A DNA stretch of 17,559 nucleotides from an uncultured Arenimonas sp. (GCA_946480565.1 CAMLKR010000034.1:1-17559); one strand, 5' to 3'; shown: positions 1 through 6,579, counted from the stretch's first letter. Notes: a model not told the origin generated them from the letters alone. Numbers and translations: made by a program.

Positions 1-74
1 ACATCCACTGGGACGGCGTCTTCTACCGCAGCGACATCGGCTGGCGCGCGATCGAGCGCGAACGCGGCGGCTGA
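1..74 (+). CDS. 3' end of an unidentified gene (partial)
   Basis: An open frame enters from the left edge (codons from base 3) and ends at TGA 72-74, giving 23 visible residues: IHWDGVFYRSDIGWRAIERE, then RGG. The composition is normal coding sequence with no stop before the TGA. I do not recognise the family from this short tail. It is followed by about 97 bases without a gene before the next start, so it is probably a separate transcription unit from the secreted protein downstream. Confidence 0.5.
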   Translation, partial: IHWDGVFYRSDIGWRAIERERGG

Positions 75-114
75 TTCCGGGGCGGCCGGACGCGCGCCGG
101 GCGCCGACCGGGTG

Positions 115-143
115 TTCGCAAGCCGGGCCATAGTTGGCATGAT
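115..143 (+). promoter_or_regulatory. possible sigma-70 promoter of the short Ig-type secreted protein
   Basis: TTCGCA (115-120) and CATGAT (138-143) are separated by 17 bases; each matches the consensus hexamer at 4 of 6 positions. Transcription would begin near 150, about 20 bases before the ATG at 172. This is a pattern match in GC-rich DNA and could be chance. Confidence 0.25.
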
Positions 144-171
144 CACCGGAACAAACCGCCAGGACGTCCGC

Positions 172-1395
172 ATGCCCTTGTCATCCTTCCGCCGCCCCGG
201 CCGCATCGCACTGGTGCTCGCGCTGTCCTGGACCCTGCCGGCCTGGGCGGTCGACCAGCCATCGAACTATCCGGGCTGCGCCACGCGCGAGGTCTCGGTT
301 CCCTGGGGCGGCAGCGTGCGCGTGGACCTGTCGGCCTGCCATGCCTTCGGCCTGGGCATCGTCTCGCAGCCGCCCGCGCATGGCAGCACGTCGCCGGGCG
401 ACAGCGAGCCGCTCGACAGCTATGTCTACCAGCACGGGGGCCGCTCGCCCGCGGGCGGCGGCAGCGACCGCTTCGTCGTGCTCGACGATGCCAGCGACCT
501 GATCACCGTGCAGGTCACCATCCAGGCCAACGCCGTCACGAACGCGATCACCGCCGCGCCGGCCCGGCTGCCGCCGCTGTTCGCGGGCGCGGCGCTGGAC
601 CTGCCGCTGGAAGCCGCGGGCGGCAGCGCGCCCTACCGGTTCCAGCTCGCGTCCGGCGCCCTGCCCAAGGGCCTGAGCCTGGACGAGGACGGCCGCCTTG
701 CCGGCACGCCGACCGAGCGCGGACCCTACCGCTTCGAACTTCGCCTGCGCGACGCGCGCGGCGACTCGGCGCAGGCGAGCTACAGCGGCACGGTGGCGCC
801 CGCGCCGATGCGCCTGGCTTCCGCCGCGGCGGGCGTCGAGCCGGGCCAGGCCTTCTCGCAGTCCCTGCAGGTCGTGGGGGGACTGGCGCCGTTCCGGTTC
901 CAGCTCGAGCCGGGCGCGGGCTTGCCGGCCGGCATCTCGCTGTCGCCCGCGGGCCTGCTGAGCGGCACCAGCACCGCCGCACCCGGTGAGTACCCGGTCA
1001 CATTGCGCATCACCGACAGCAGCGGCGGCGTCGGCGAAAACTTCGAGCTCGAGACCTTCCGGTTCCGGCTCGGGCCGCCGGTCGCCTCCATCACCGTCCA
1101 CCCCGCCTCGGTGGCCGAAGACGGCGGCCAGCCGCTGGTCTTCCGCGTCGGCCTGGATGCCCCGCGCCCACGCGACACCGTGGTGAACCTGTCGCCGGGC
1201 GGCGTCCGCGGCGCGCCGGCCCGCGTCACCGTACCGGCGGGCGCGGCCGGGGTGCGCATCATCGTCACGCCCCGCGCCGACCGCGACGCGGAACCGGACG
1301 AGACCGTCGCCTTCGCCCTCGCACCGGGCGAGGGCTACCGCATCGGCGCGGCGGCGCGCGCGGCGGGCACGCTGCGCGACGACGACACGCGCTAG
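172..1395 (+). CDS. secreted putative-Ig (He_PIG) / Calx-beta protein, no autotransporter barrel
   Basis: Predicted 407-residue exported protein. The ATG at 172 is chosen over an in-frame GTG at 112 and ATG at 139 because it places a classical signal peptide directly at the N-terminus (basic FRRPGR, hydrophobic ALVLALSW, cleavage after ALPAWA-type ending at about residue 26). The order after the signal is: a module with Cys36 and Cys56 around a GGSV motif; two He_PIG repeats recognisable by GG..PYRFQL...LP.GLSL..DG.L.GTP; and one Calx-beta domain starting at ITVHPASVAEDGG, with the acidic EPDET motif and ending in RDDD near the C-terminus. He_PIG and Calx-beta domains are common in bacterial surface and adhesion proteins. 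There is no barrel, sortase signal or obvious lipobox, so the mature protein is probably periplasmic or released. Domain order equals the first four domains of the giant autotransporter at 6889. Its ligand is unknown. Confidence 0.85.
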   Translation: MPLSSFRRPGRIALVLALSWTLPAWAVDQPSNYPGCATREVSVPWGGSVRVDLSACHAFGLGIVSQPPAHGSTSPGDSEPLDSYVYQHGGRSPAGGGSDRFVVLDDASDLITVQVTIQANAVTNAITAAPARLPPLFAGAALDLPLEAAGGSAPYRFQLASGALPKGLSLDEDGRLAGTPTERGPYRFELRLRDARGDSAQASYSGTVAPAPMRLASAAAGVEPGQAFSQSLQVVGGLAPFRFQLEPGAGLPAGISLSPAGLLSGTSTAAPGEYPVTLRITDSSGGVGENFELETFRFRLGPPVASITVHPASVAEDGGQPLVFRVGLDAPRPRDTVVNLSPGGVRGAPARVTVPAGAAGVRIIVTPRADRDAEPDETVAFALAPGEGYRIGAAARAAGTLRDDDTR

Positions 1396-1444
1396 GCCCG
1401 GCACGCTCCGGATCCGGCCGACGGGCCCGATCGCGACGCTTGGC

Positions 1445-1472
1445 TTGCCGCTGGGTCGATACGGGTTAATAT
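1445..1472 (+). promoter_or_regulatory. probable sigma-70 promoter of the amine oxidase operon
   Basis: TTGCCG (1445-1450) and TAATAT (1467-1472) are separated by 16 bases. The -10 hexamer lies in one of the few AT-rich spots of a GC-rich region, and the start would lie near 1480, leaving a leader of roughly 23 bases with a G-rich ribosome binding site (AGGGGG) before the ATG at 1503. Confidence 0.45.
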
Positions 1473-1502
1473 CGGAGCACAACTGGGGGACAGGGGGTCC
1501 TA

Positions 1503-3140
1503 ATGAGCCGCAGCGACATGATGGCGCGCCTGCTTCGCATCGCCCGTTTGGCGGAGCGTTGCGAACGCACGGGCGAAAGCGCCGAGGAATCGATCGGCCG
1601 GGACCAGGTCGACAGCCAGGGCCGGCGCAACTTCGCCAAGGGCGTGGTCGCCGCGACCAGCGCGGGCGCCGCGTGGTCGCTGGCGCCTGCCGCCTGGGCT
1701 GCCGCCGCCGGCAGCGACGGCATGGACCGCAAACGCATCGGCCCCACCCGGACCTCGGGCAAGGTGGCGGTGGTCGGCGCCGGCCTGTCCGGCCTCAGCT
1801 GCGCCTACGAACTGGCCCGGCTCGGCATCGCCGCCCGCGTCTACGAAGCCGCGGACCGCGTCGGCGGCCGCTGCGCCAGCCTGCGCGGGGTGTTCCCCGG
1901 CCAGGTGGTCGAGCGCGGCGGCGAGTTCCTCAACTCCTCGCACCACGTCATGGTCGGCTATGCCCGCGGCCTGGGCCTGGAGCTGGAGCACGCCAGCGAG
2001 TTCCCCGGCTCCGCCTTCTACAACTTCGGCGGCCGCGCGTATTCGGAGGCCCAGGTGGTGGAGGAATACCGTGCGTTCGCGGCCTCCATCCGCGAGGACC
2101 TCAAGCTGCTCAGCACGCCCACGGCCGACGCCTACACCGCGGACGACCAGCTGCTGGACTACATGAGCCTGGGCGACTACCTGGGCCTGCACGGCGCCGG
2201 CCCGCTGCTTCGCGGCGTCATCCGCAGCGCCTACCTGTCGGAATACGGCGCTGACATCGATTCGCTCAGCTCCATCACCTTCCTGCGCTTCGCCCACGGT
2301 GACAAGCGCAGCAAGAGCGCGCCGTTCGGCGTGCACAGCGGCCGGGTGCTGCGCGTGGTCGAGGGCAACGACCGCATCGCCACCGGCCTGGCCGACCGCC
2401 TGCCGGTGCCGGTGGCGCACGAACACCGCCTGGTGTCGGTGCGCAAGCTCTCCAGCGGCCTGCTGCGGCTCTCCTTCGACGTCGGCGGCCGCGCGGTCCA
2501 GTCCGACCACCACGCGGTCGTGCTGACCCTGCCCTTCAGCGTGCTGCGCGACGTCGACCTGCATCCGAGCCTGGAGCTTCCGGACTGGAAGCTGCAGGCG
2601 ATCGCCAACGCCAGCATGGGCGACCACAGCAAGCTGCTGGTCGGCTTCAACCAGCCGGTGTGGCAGTCCCGCCATGGCCTCAACGGCACCGGCTTCAGCG
2701 ACCGCGCCTACATGCAGTCCACCTGGGAGGCCAGCCCGAGCAAGGCCGACGCCACCCGCGCCGTGCTGGCCGGTTACGTCGGCGGCGACCAGGCGCGTTC
2801 GATGACCGCCGCCACGCTGCAGGCCGATGCCCGCGCCTTCCTCGGCAACCTGGAGGCCGTGCTCCCGGGCGCCGGCGCGGCCGCGCGGCGCGACGCCGAC
2901 GGCAACGTGCTGGCGCACGTCGAGAACTGGTCGGCCAACCCGCTCAGCAAGGGCTCGCAGAGCTGCAACCGGCCGGGCTATTTCACCACCAGCGCCCACA
3001 ACGAGGCCAAGCCGGTCGGCAACCTGCTGTTCGCCGGCGAACACACCAGCAGCTTCTACGAGTGGCAGGGCTTCATGGAAGGCGCCGCGCTTTCCGGCCT
3101 GCGCGCCGCGGGTGAAGTGCTGGCGCTGGCTCGCGCCTGA
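1503..3140 (+). CDS. Tat-exported FAD-dependent amine oxidase (flavin monoamine oxidase family)
   Basis: 545 residues. The FAD-binding Rossmann motif GAGLSG is at 92-97, the ribose-binding acid is Glu115 (VYEA), and RVGGRC follows at 119-124. The C-terminal flavin motif GEHTSS begins at about 512 and is followed by YEWQGFMEGA, as in flavin amine oxidases and L-amino-acid oxidases. The family oxidises primary or secondary amines to imines, producing H2O2; the substrate here cannot be read from the sequence. Upstream of the fold is a twin-arginine signal, GRRNFAKG (Arg41-Arg42), followed by a small-residue hydrophobic stretch ending AWAAA near 68, so the protein is expected to be folded with FAD in the cytoplasm and exported. 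The region before the RR pair is unusually long (40 residues). The next gene follows 17 bases later, suggesting an operon with the sulfotransferase and the DUF6916-like gene. Confidence 0.88.
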   Translation: MSRSDMMARLLRIARLAERCERTGESAEESIGRDQVDSQGRRNFAKGVVAATSAGAAWSLAPAAWAAAAGSDGMDRKRIGPTRTSGKVAVVGAGLSGLSCAYELARLGIAARVYEAADRVGGRCASLRGVFPGQVVERGGEFLNSSHHVMVGYARGLGLELEHASEFPGSAFYNFGGRAYSEAQVVEEYRAFAASIREDLKLLSTPTADAYTADDQLLDYMSLGDYLGLHGAGPLLRGVIRSAYLSEYGADIDSLSSITFLRFAHGDKRSKSAPFGVHSGRVLRVVEGNDRIATGLADRLPVPVAHEHRLVSVRKLSSGLLRLSFDVGGRAVQSDHHAVVLTLPFSVLRDVDLHPSLELPDWKLQAIANASMGDHSKLLVGFNQPVWQSRHGLNGTGFSDRAYMQSTWEASPSKADATRAVLAGYVGGDQARSMTAATLQADARAFLGNLEAVLPGAGAAARRDADGNVLAHVENWSANPLSKGSQSCNRPGYFTTSAHNEAKPVGNLLFAGEHTSSFYEWQGFMEGAALSGLRAAGEVLALARA

Positions 3141-3157
3141 GTTCCGGCCCGCGCGAG

Positions 3158-3958
3158 ATGACGCAAGCGCGCGGACTGGCGCCGCTGCTGGTCACCTCCC
3201 CGAGCATCCGCTGCGGCACCACCCTGCTGCAGCGGCTGCTGTGCTCGTCGCGCAACGCGCTCGTCTATGGCGAGGAGGTCGGCAAGGACCTGGACCTGCA
3301 GCTGCAGATCCTCGCCTCGCGGCGCATGGTCTACGCGCACTCGCGCGCGCGCTTCGCCGACCGCCTGGAGCGGGTGGTGCGCGGCGACGGCGATGGCTGG
3401 ATGCTGGACCTGATGCCCGACCTCGACGGCTACCTGGACGCGCAGCGCGATGGCGCCGTCGCCGGACTGGCCTACTGCCGCGACCACGCCCTGCAGGCGG
3501 GCCGCGAACTCTGGGGATTCAAGTACCCCGGCTGGCCGCCGGCGTTGATGCGCCTGCTGTTCGACGTGGTGCCGGGAACCCGGGTGATCTACCTGCACCG
3601 CGACCTGGCCGACACCGCACGTTCGGCCAAGGCCTGGGGCGCCCTCGCCGACGAGGCCGACATGCAGGGCTTCTGTGCGCAGTGGCTGGAACACCAGCGA
3701 TTCATGCACGCCTGGCGCCAGCAGCATCCGGTGCTGGTGCTGGATTTCGAGACCCTGGTGCGCGACCCCGACCAGGCCATTCACCGGCTCTGCGCCTTCC
3801 TGCCCTTCGACGGCATCCGCCGCGACCCGCTGCAGCGGCGCATCAACGGCGCCGCCGGCGACCGGGCGCCGGACGAAGGCTACCTTCCGCCCGCGGCGCT
3901 GAGCGCGCGCGAATCGGAATGGGTCGAGGCGGCGACGGCCGCCGCGGTCTTCCCCTAA
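3158..3958 (+). CDS. sulfotransferase family protein
   Basis: 266 residues. Residues 15-25 (PSIRCGTTLLQ) resemble the 5'-phosphosulfate binding loop of PAPS-dependent sulfotransferases. HRDLADTARS gives Arg148 and Ser156 with the eight-residue spacing of the 3'-phosphate site, and DFETLVRDP near residue 196 is a typical late motif. These enzymes move sulfate from PAPS to a hydroxyl or amine; the acceptor (sugar, lipid, peptide) is unknown. There is no signal peptide or membrane segment, so it should be cytoplasmic. The start at 3158 is 17 bases after the amine oxidase stop and has only a weak ribosome binding site (GCGAG), consistent with translational coupling in an operon. The next gene begins 28 bases downstream. 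Family assignment is good; role is inferred only from context. Confidence 0.82.
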   Translation: MTQARGLAPLLVTSPSIRCGTTLLQRLLCSSRNALVYGEEVGKDLDLQLQILASRRMVYAHSRARFADRLERVVRGDGDGWMLDLMPDLDGYLDAQRDGAVAGLAYCRDHALQAGRELWGFKYPGWPPALMRLLFDVVPGTRVIYLHRDLADTARSAKAWGALADEADMQGFCAQWLEHQRFMHAWRQQHPVLVLDFETLVRDPDQAIHRLCAFLPFDGIRRDPLQRRINGAAGDRAPDEGYLPPAALSARESEWVEAATAAAVFP

Positions 3959-3986
3959 ACTTGGCGCCCGCCCCGAGGTTTGCACC

Positions 3987-4277
3987 ATGCACCTGTTGAC
4001 GCTGCAGGATTTCGCCGGCTGCCTGAACGAGAGCTTCCGCGCCGCACTGAAGGACGGCGAGATCGAGTTCGTGCTGGTCGAGGCGCGGCCGCTGCCGCAC
4101 GCGGCCCCGAACGCCGCCCGCGCGCCGTTCTCGCTGCTGTTCCGGAACGGCTCGCCGCTGCTGTTCCCGCAGCAGCTCTACCGGATGCGCCACGAACGTG
4201 TCGGCGGCTTCGACATCTTCCTGGTGCCGATCGCCCGCGAGCGCGAGGGTTTCCTCTACCAGGCCGTGTTCAACTAG
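3987..4277 (+). CDS. DUF6916-like small protein
   Basis: 96 residues with a GAGGT ribosome binding site (3975-3979) eight bases before the ATG. The pattern (LTLQDFAGCLNESFRA near the N-terminus, FVLVEARPLP, then APFSLLFR, LPQQLYR-type segment, HERVGGFDIFLVPI and a C-terminal YQAVFN) resembles small proteins annotated as DUF6916 that I associate with tail-collar genes; the match is from memory. It is predicted soluble, mostly beta, with no signal peptide. Its function is unknown. TAAACT at 3956-3961, overlapping the sulfotransferase stop, could serve as a -10 element for a private promoter, but co-transcription with the sulfotransferase is simpler. The last 8 bases overlap tail-to-tail with the GNAT gene on the other strand. 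A role as assembly or accessory factor for the collar proteins would be inference. Confidence 0.75.
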   Translation: MHLLTLQDFAGCLNESFRAALKDGEIEFVLVEARPLPHAAPNAARAPFSLLFRNGSPLLFPQQLYRMRHERVGGFDIFLVPIAREREGFLYQAVFN

Positions 4278-4830
4278 CCGGCGCGGTGCCGCCGGGCCAG
4301 CGCATCCGCTCGTGGCTGTCGCCGTCGCCGCCCGCCACGGCCTCGAAACCCAGGGACTGGTAGAGCCGCCGGGCGCGGGTGTTGTGGCGCAGCACGCTCA
4401 GCACCATGCCGCGCCCCAGGGCCTGCGCCTGCGCCTGCGAGGCCTGGATCAGCGCGCGGCCCAGGCCCTGCGATCGGTGCGCAGCCAGCAGGCAGATGTC
4501 GACGACCAGATGGTCGGGCGCCGTGCGCCGCAGGTAATAGCGCCCCTGCACCTCGCCCAGGCGCTCGATCACGAGGAAGTCGGCGCCGGCGTAGTGCTGC
4601 AGGTAATGACGGTGCTGCAGGTCGAACTGCCCGTCGAGGAAGCTCTGCTTGGCCATGGCCGGCCAGGGCACCCCGGCCATCTCGTCGGCGCGGCTGTCGG
4701 CGTACAGCCCGCGCAGCCCGGGCAGGTCCGCGTCGCAGGCGGGGCGCAGAAAAAACCCGCGCTCGCGAAGCAGCGCGGGTGTTTCGGGCGCCGGCCCCTG
4801 CCAGGCCGGGAAAGGCGGCAGGCCGCTCAT
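4270..4830 (-). CDS. GNAT family N-acetyltransferase
   Basis: 186 residues. The first beta strand is at GFFLRPACDADLPGLRGLY (25-43), followed by strands at DFLVIERLG and HLVVDICLL. The acetyl-CoA pyrophosphate loop (Q/RxxGxG/A) is Arg119-Ser-Gln-Gly122-Leu-Gly124, and a late HNTRARRLYQSLGF segment carries Asn150 and Tyr157, usual in GNAT enzymes. It acetylates an unknown amine substrate and should be cytoplasmic. The ATG lies 4 bases after the stop of the last collar gene, so it is the distal gene of that operon. Oddly, codons 17-27 form a strong intrinsic terminator (4750-4780) pointing in the direction of transcription, so full-length mRNA should need readthrough or translation across the hairpin. 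The stop overlaps the DUF6916-like gene by 8 bases. Confidence 0.88.
   Translation of the reverse strand: MSGLPPFPAWQGPAPETPALLRERGFFLRPACDADLPGLRGLYADSRADEMAGVPWPAMAKQSFLDGQFDLQHRHYLQHYAGADFLVIERLGEVQGRYYLRRTAPDHLVVDICLLAAHRSQGLGRALIQASQAQAQALGRGMVLSVLRHNTRARRLYQSLGFEAVAGGDGDSHERMRWPGGTAPAS
4750..4780 (-). terminator. intrinsic terminator of the collar operon, embedded in the GNAT coding sequence
   Basis: Read on the - strand, ACCCGCGCT (4780-4772) pairs perfectly with AGCGCGGGT (4763-4755), giving a 9-bp GC-rich stem with the loop GCTTCGCG, followed directly by a run of T (4755-4750). The hairpin begins about 55 bases after the stop of the last collar gene, where an operon terminator is expected, but lies at GNAT codons 17-27, which include the FF of the first beta strand. 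Confidence 0.7.
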
Positions 4831-4834
4831 CCGG

Positions 4835-5377
4835 TCAGGGGAAAGACGGGAAGATTCCCTGCAGGGCGATGCAGAAGTTGATGCCCAGGTAGGGCTGCTG
4901 GTTCGCGTGCGGCTGTCCGCCGCCCGTCGAGGCCTGGATCATGTTCGGCGCGAAGGTGGTGTTCGGAGACGCGTTGGGCAGGAAGGGCCGGGCCGCGGAG
5001 TTGGAGGTCACCGACAGCGCGTTGCCGGCGGCCGGCGTGCTGGCGCGCTTGCTGTTGTCGCCCTGCGAATACAGCACCGTGCCGTGGCTGTGCGCGGGCA
5101 TCTCGGTGCTGAGCAGGGCGACGGTGTTGACGCCGAAGGTTTCGCCCAGGCTCCGCGGCGTCAGGCCAGGTCCCTGGCCCTGCTGGGTGGCCGCGCGGCT
5201 GGCGAAGTTCGGCAACTGGAACGTGGTCTGGCCGTTGCCGCCGTAGGTGGTGCCGAGCAGGGCGAACAGCGCGGTGTTCTGGGAGATCGCCAGCGTCGAG
5301 CCGTTGCAGTAGGCCCATCCCCGGGGCGGGAAATTGAACCCGTAGATCTGGATCTCGCCGATGAAGGGTTCGGTCAT
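4835..5377 (-). CDS. tail-collar domain protein 1 (microcystin-dependent-protein / tail fibre family)
   Basis: 180 residues, third gene of the - strand operon. The N-terminal half is the phage tail collar fold: GEIQIYGFNFPPRGWAYCNG, then ISQNTALFALLGTTYGG.G.TTF.LPN. Further conserved points are His96-Ser-His98 (PAHSHGT), His157 in QPHANQ, and the C-terminal INFCIALQGIFPS with Cys169; Cys24 is in the CNG motif. The family covers receptor-binding short tail fibre tips of phages and chromosomal proteins of unclear function. It has no signal peptide. The ATG is preceded by AGGAGAG at good spacing. It lies 61 bases after collar gene 2 and 4 bases before GNAT. It is probably a trimeric fibre or tip-like protein; export route and target are unknown. 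Confidence 0.87.
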   Translation of the reverse strand: MTEPFIGEIQIYGFNFPPRGWAYCNGSTLAISQNTALFALLGTTYGGNGQTTFQLPNFASRAATQQGQGPGLTPRSLGETFGVNTVALLSTEMPAHSHGTVLYSQGDNSKRASTPAAGNALSVTSNSAARPFLPNASPNTTFAPNMIQASTGGGQPHANQQPYLGINFCIALQGIFPSFP

Positions 5378-5438
5378 GATGCATCTCTCCTGTGGCGCCG
5401 GCGGTCTGTGCTTGCCGGCTTCGCGCGTTGGGTTCGGA

Positions 5439-5969
5439 TCAGTTCTGCGACGGGAAGATGCCGGCCCAGGCGATGCAGAACTGCACCGTCAGCGTGGGCA
5501 TGCAGTTCTCGTGCGGCTGCGAGCCGCCGGCGGCGGTCATCGCCTGCGGCGCCAGGGTGAAGGGCGAGCCGCCGCTGGTGTCGGTGACGTACATCGTCTG
5601 GTTCGCCACCGCGCCGGGGATCACCGAATTGCCCGGCGTGCCGGTGGTGGCGGCCGCCGTGGTGGCGACGGCGGTGTGGGTGTGCGACGGGATCTGGTTC
5701 GAGGTCAGGGTGACGGCCTCGGTGCCGGACATCTGGCCGATCACGTAGGTGCTGCCGCCGGCCAGGGTGCCCTGGTGCACCGGGATCCGGCCGCGCAGGT
5801 CGGGGACCGCGAAGGTGGTCTGGCCGTCGCCGCCGTAGGTCGTGCCGATCAGGGTGAACAGCACTTCGTATTCGGCGATCGACAGCAGGCTGCCGTCGCA
5901 GGCCTGCCAACCGTTGGGCGTGCGGCCGAAGCCGAACATTCTGATCTCACCGACGTAGGGCTGACTCAT
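5439..5969 (-). CDS. tail-collar domain protein 2 (microcystin-dependent-protein / tail fibre family)
   Basis: 176 residues, second gene of the operon. It shows the same layout as its neighbours: GEIRMFGFGRTPNGWQACDG, then LFTLIGTTYGGDGQTTF.VPDL.GR, His96-Thr-His98 (PSHTHTA), QPHENC with His153, and QFCIAWAGIFPSQN at the C-terminus. Cys24 and Cys165 are at the positions shared by all three. Here N-F-N of the N-terminal motif is replaced by G-R-T, and an Ala/Thr-rich loop (about 99-112) fills the variable middle, which in phage tip proteins is the part facing the receptor. GGAG lies upstream of the start. The 79-base spacer to collar gene 3 shows no terminator. The three copies are clearly divergent, so they are old paralogues and not recent duplicates. 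Confidence 0.87.
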   Translation of the reverse strand: MSQPYVGEIRMFGFGRTPNGWQACDGSLLSIAEYEVLFTLIGTTYGGDGQTTFAVPDLRGRIPVHQGTLAGGSTYVIGQMSGTEAVTLTSNQIPSHTHTAVATTAAATTGTPGNSVIPGAVANQTMYVTDTSGGSPFTLAPQAMTAAGGSQPHENCMPTLTVQFCIAWAGIFPSQN

Positions 5970-6048
5970 GGGACGTTGCTCCGAAGCTCGGGGTGGCCGA
6001 CGCGCCCGGTCGCGGCGCGGCGTGGCGGATGGCCGGGACGGCGAGGGA

Positions 6049-6579
6049 TCAGTTGCGGGACGGGAAGATGCCCGACAGCAGGATGCAGAAATTGATCGTC
6101 GTGTACGGCTGCATGTTCGAATGCGGCTGGTTTCCGCCCACCGCGGCCACCGTGGCAGGGTTCAGCGGCACCAGGGCGCCGTTGGACGGACCGAACAGCG
6201 GGTCGGTGCTGCTGCCGTAGATGGCGTTCACCGGCAGGCGGGCCGTGCCCGCGACGGTGGAGCCGGCGGCGGAGTGCGTATGGGTAGGCAGGTTGGTTAC
6301 GTTCAAGGTCACGTTTTCCGAACCGCCGGCCTGTCCGATCTGCGTTTGCGGCGGCTGCCAGCCCGGGTCGACCGAAGAGGCATACCCGATCGGCGAGCGT
6401 CCCTGCAGGTTGGGCAGGGCGAAGTTCGTGGTGCCGTTTCCGCCGTACTGGGTTCCCAGCAGGGAGAAAAGCGCCTGGTTCTGGTTGATGGCCAGCAGCT
6501 GGCCGTTGCAGAACGCGGAATATCTCGGCGCGAAGTTGAAGCCGGCCATCATCACCTGGCCGAGGAATTTCTCGCTCAT
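6049..6579 (-). CDS. tail-collar domain protein 3 (microcystin-dependent-protein / tail fibre family), first in operon
   Basis: 176 residues. The ATG at 6579 is preferred over an in-frame start 90 bases upstream because the collar motif begins immediately (MSEKFLGQVMMAGFNFAPR) and an AGGAGG ribosome binding site sits six bases before it. Shared elements are Cys24 in FCNG, INQNQALFSLLGTQYGGNGTTNF.LPNL.GR, His100-Thr-His102 (PTHTHSA), His153 in QPHSN, and INFCILLSGIFPSRN with Cys165. There is no signal peptide or membrane segment. It is the promoter-proximal gene, read away from the giant autotransporter across a 309-bp shared intergenic region, so joint control of the two divergent units is possible. 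Confidence 0.87.
   Translation of the reverse strand: MSEKFLGQVMMAGFNFAPRYSAFCNGQLLAINQNQALFSLLGTQYGGNGTTNFALPNLQGRSPIGYASSVDPGWQPPQTQIGQAGGSENVTLNVTNLPTHTHSAAGSTVAGTARLPVNAIYGSSTDPLFGPSNGALVPLNPATVAAVGGNQPHSNMQPYTTINFCILLSGIFPSRN

Noticed and set aside
1395..1427. Inverted repeat GGCCCG...CGGGCC enclosing the palindrome CCGGATCCGG right after the short Ig-type gene; considered as a terminator.
   Set aside because: No T run follows, and such GC-only pairings are common by chance in this base composition.
1500..3044. A 514-codon - strand open frame opposite the amine oxidase.
   Set aside because: Shadow of the high-GC coding strand; no recognisable motif, whereas the + strand frame has all flavin amine oxidase motifs.
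4278..4296. CCGGCG...CGCCGG hairpin near the convergent ends of the DUF6916-like and GNAT genes; considered as a bidirectional terminator.
   Set aside because: The stem is only 6 bp, lies inside the GNAT coding sequence and has no T run on either strand.
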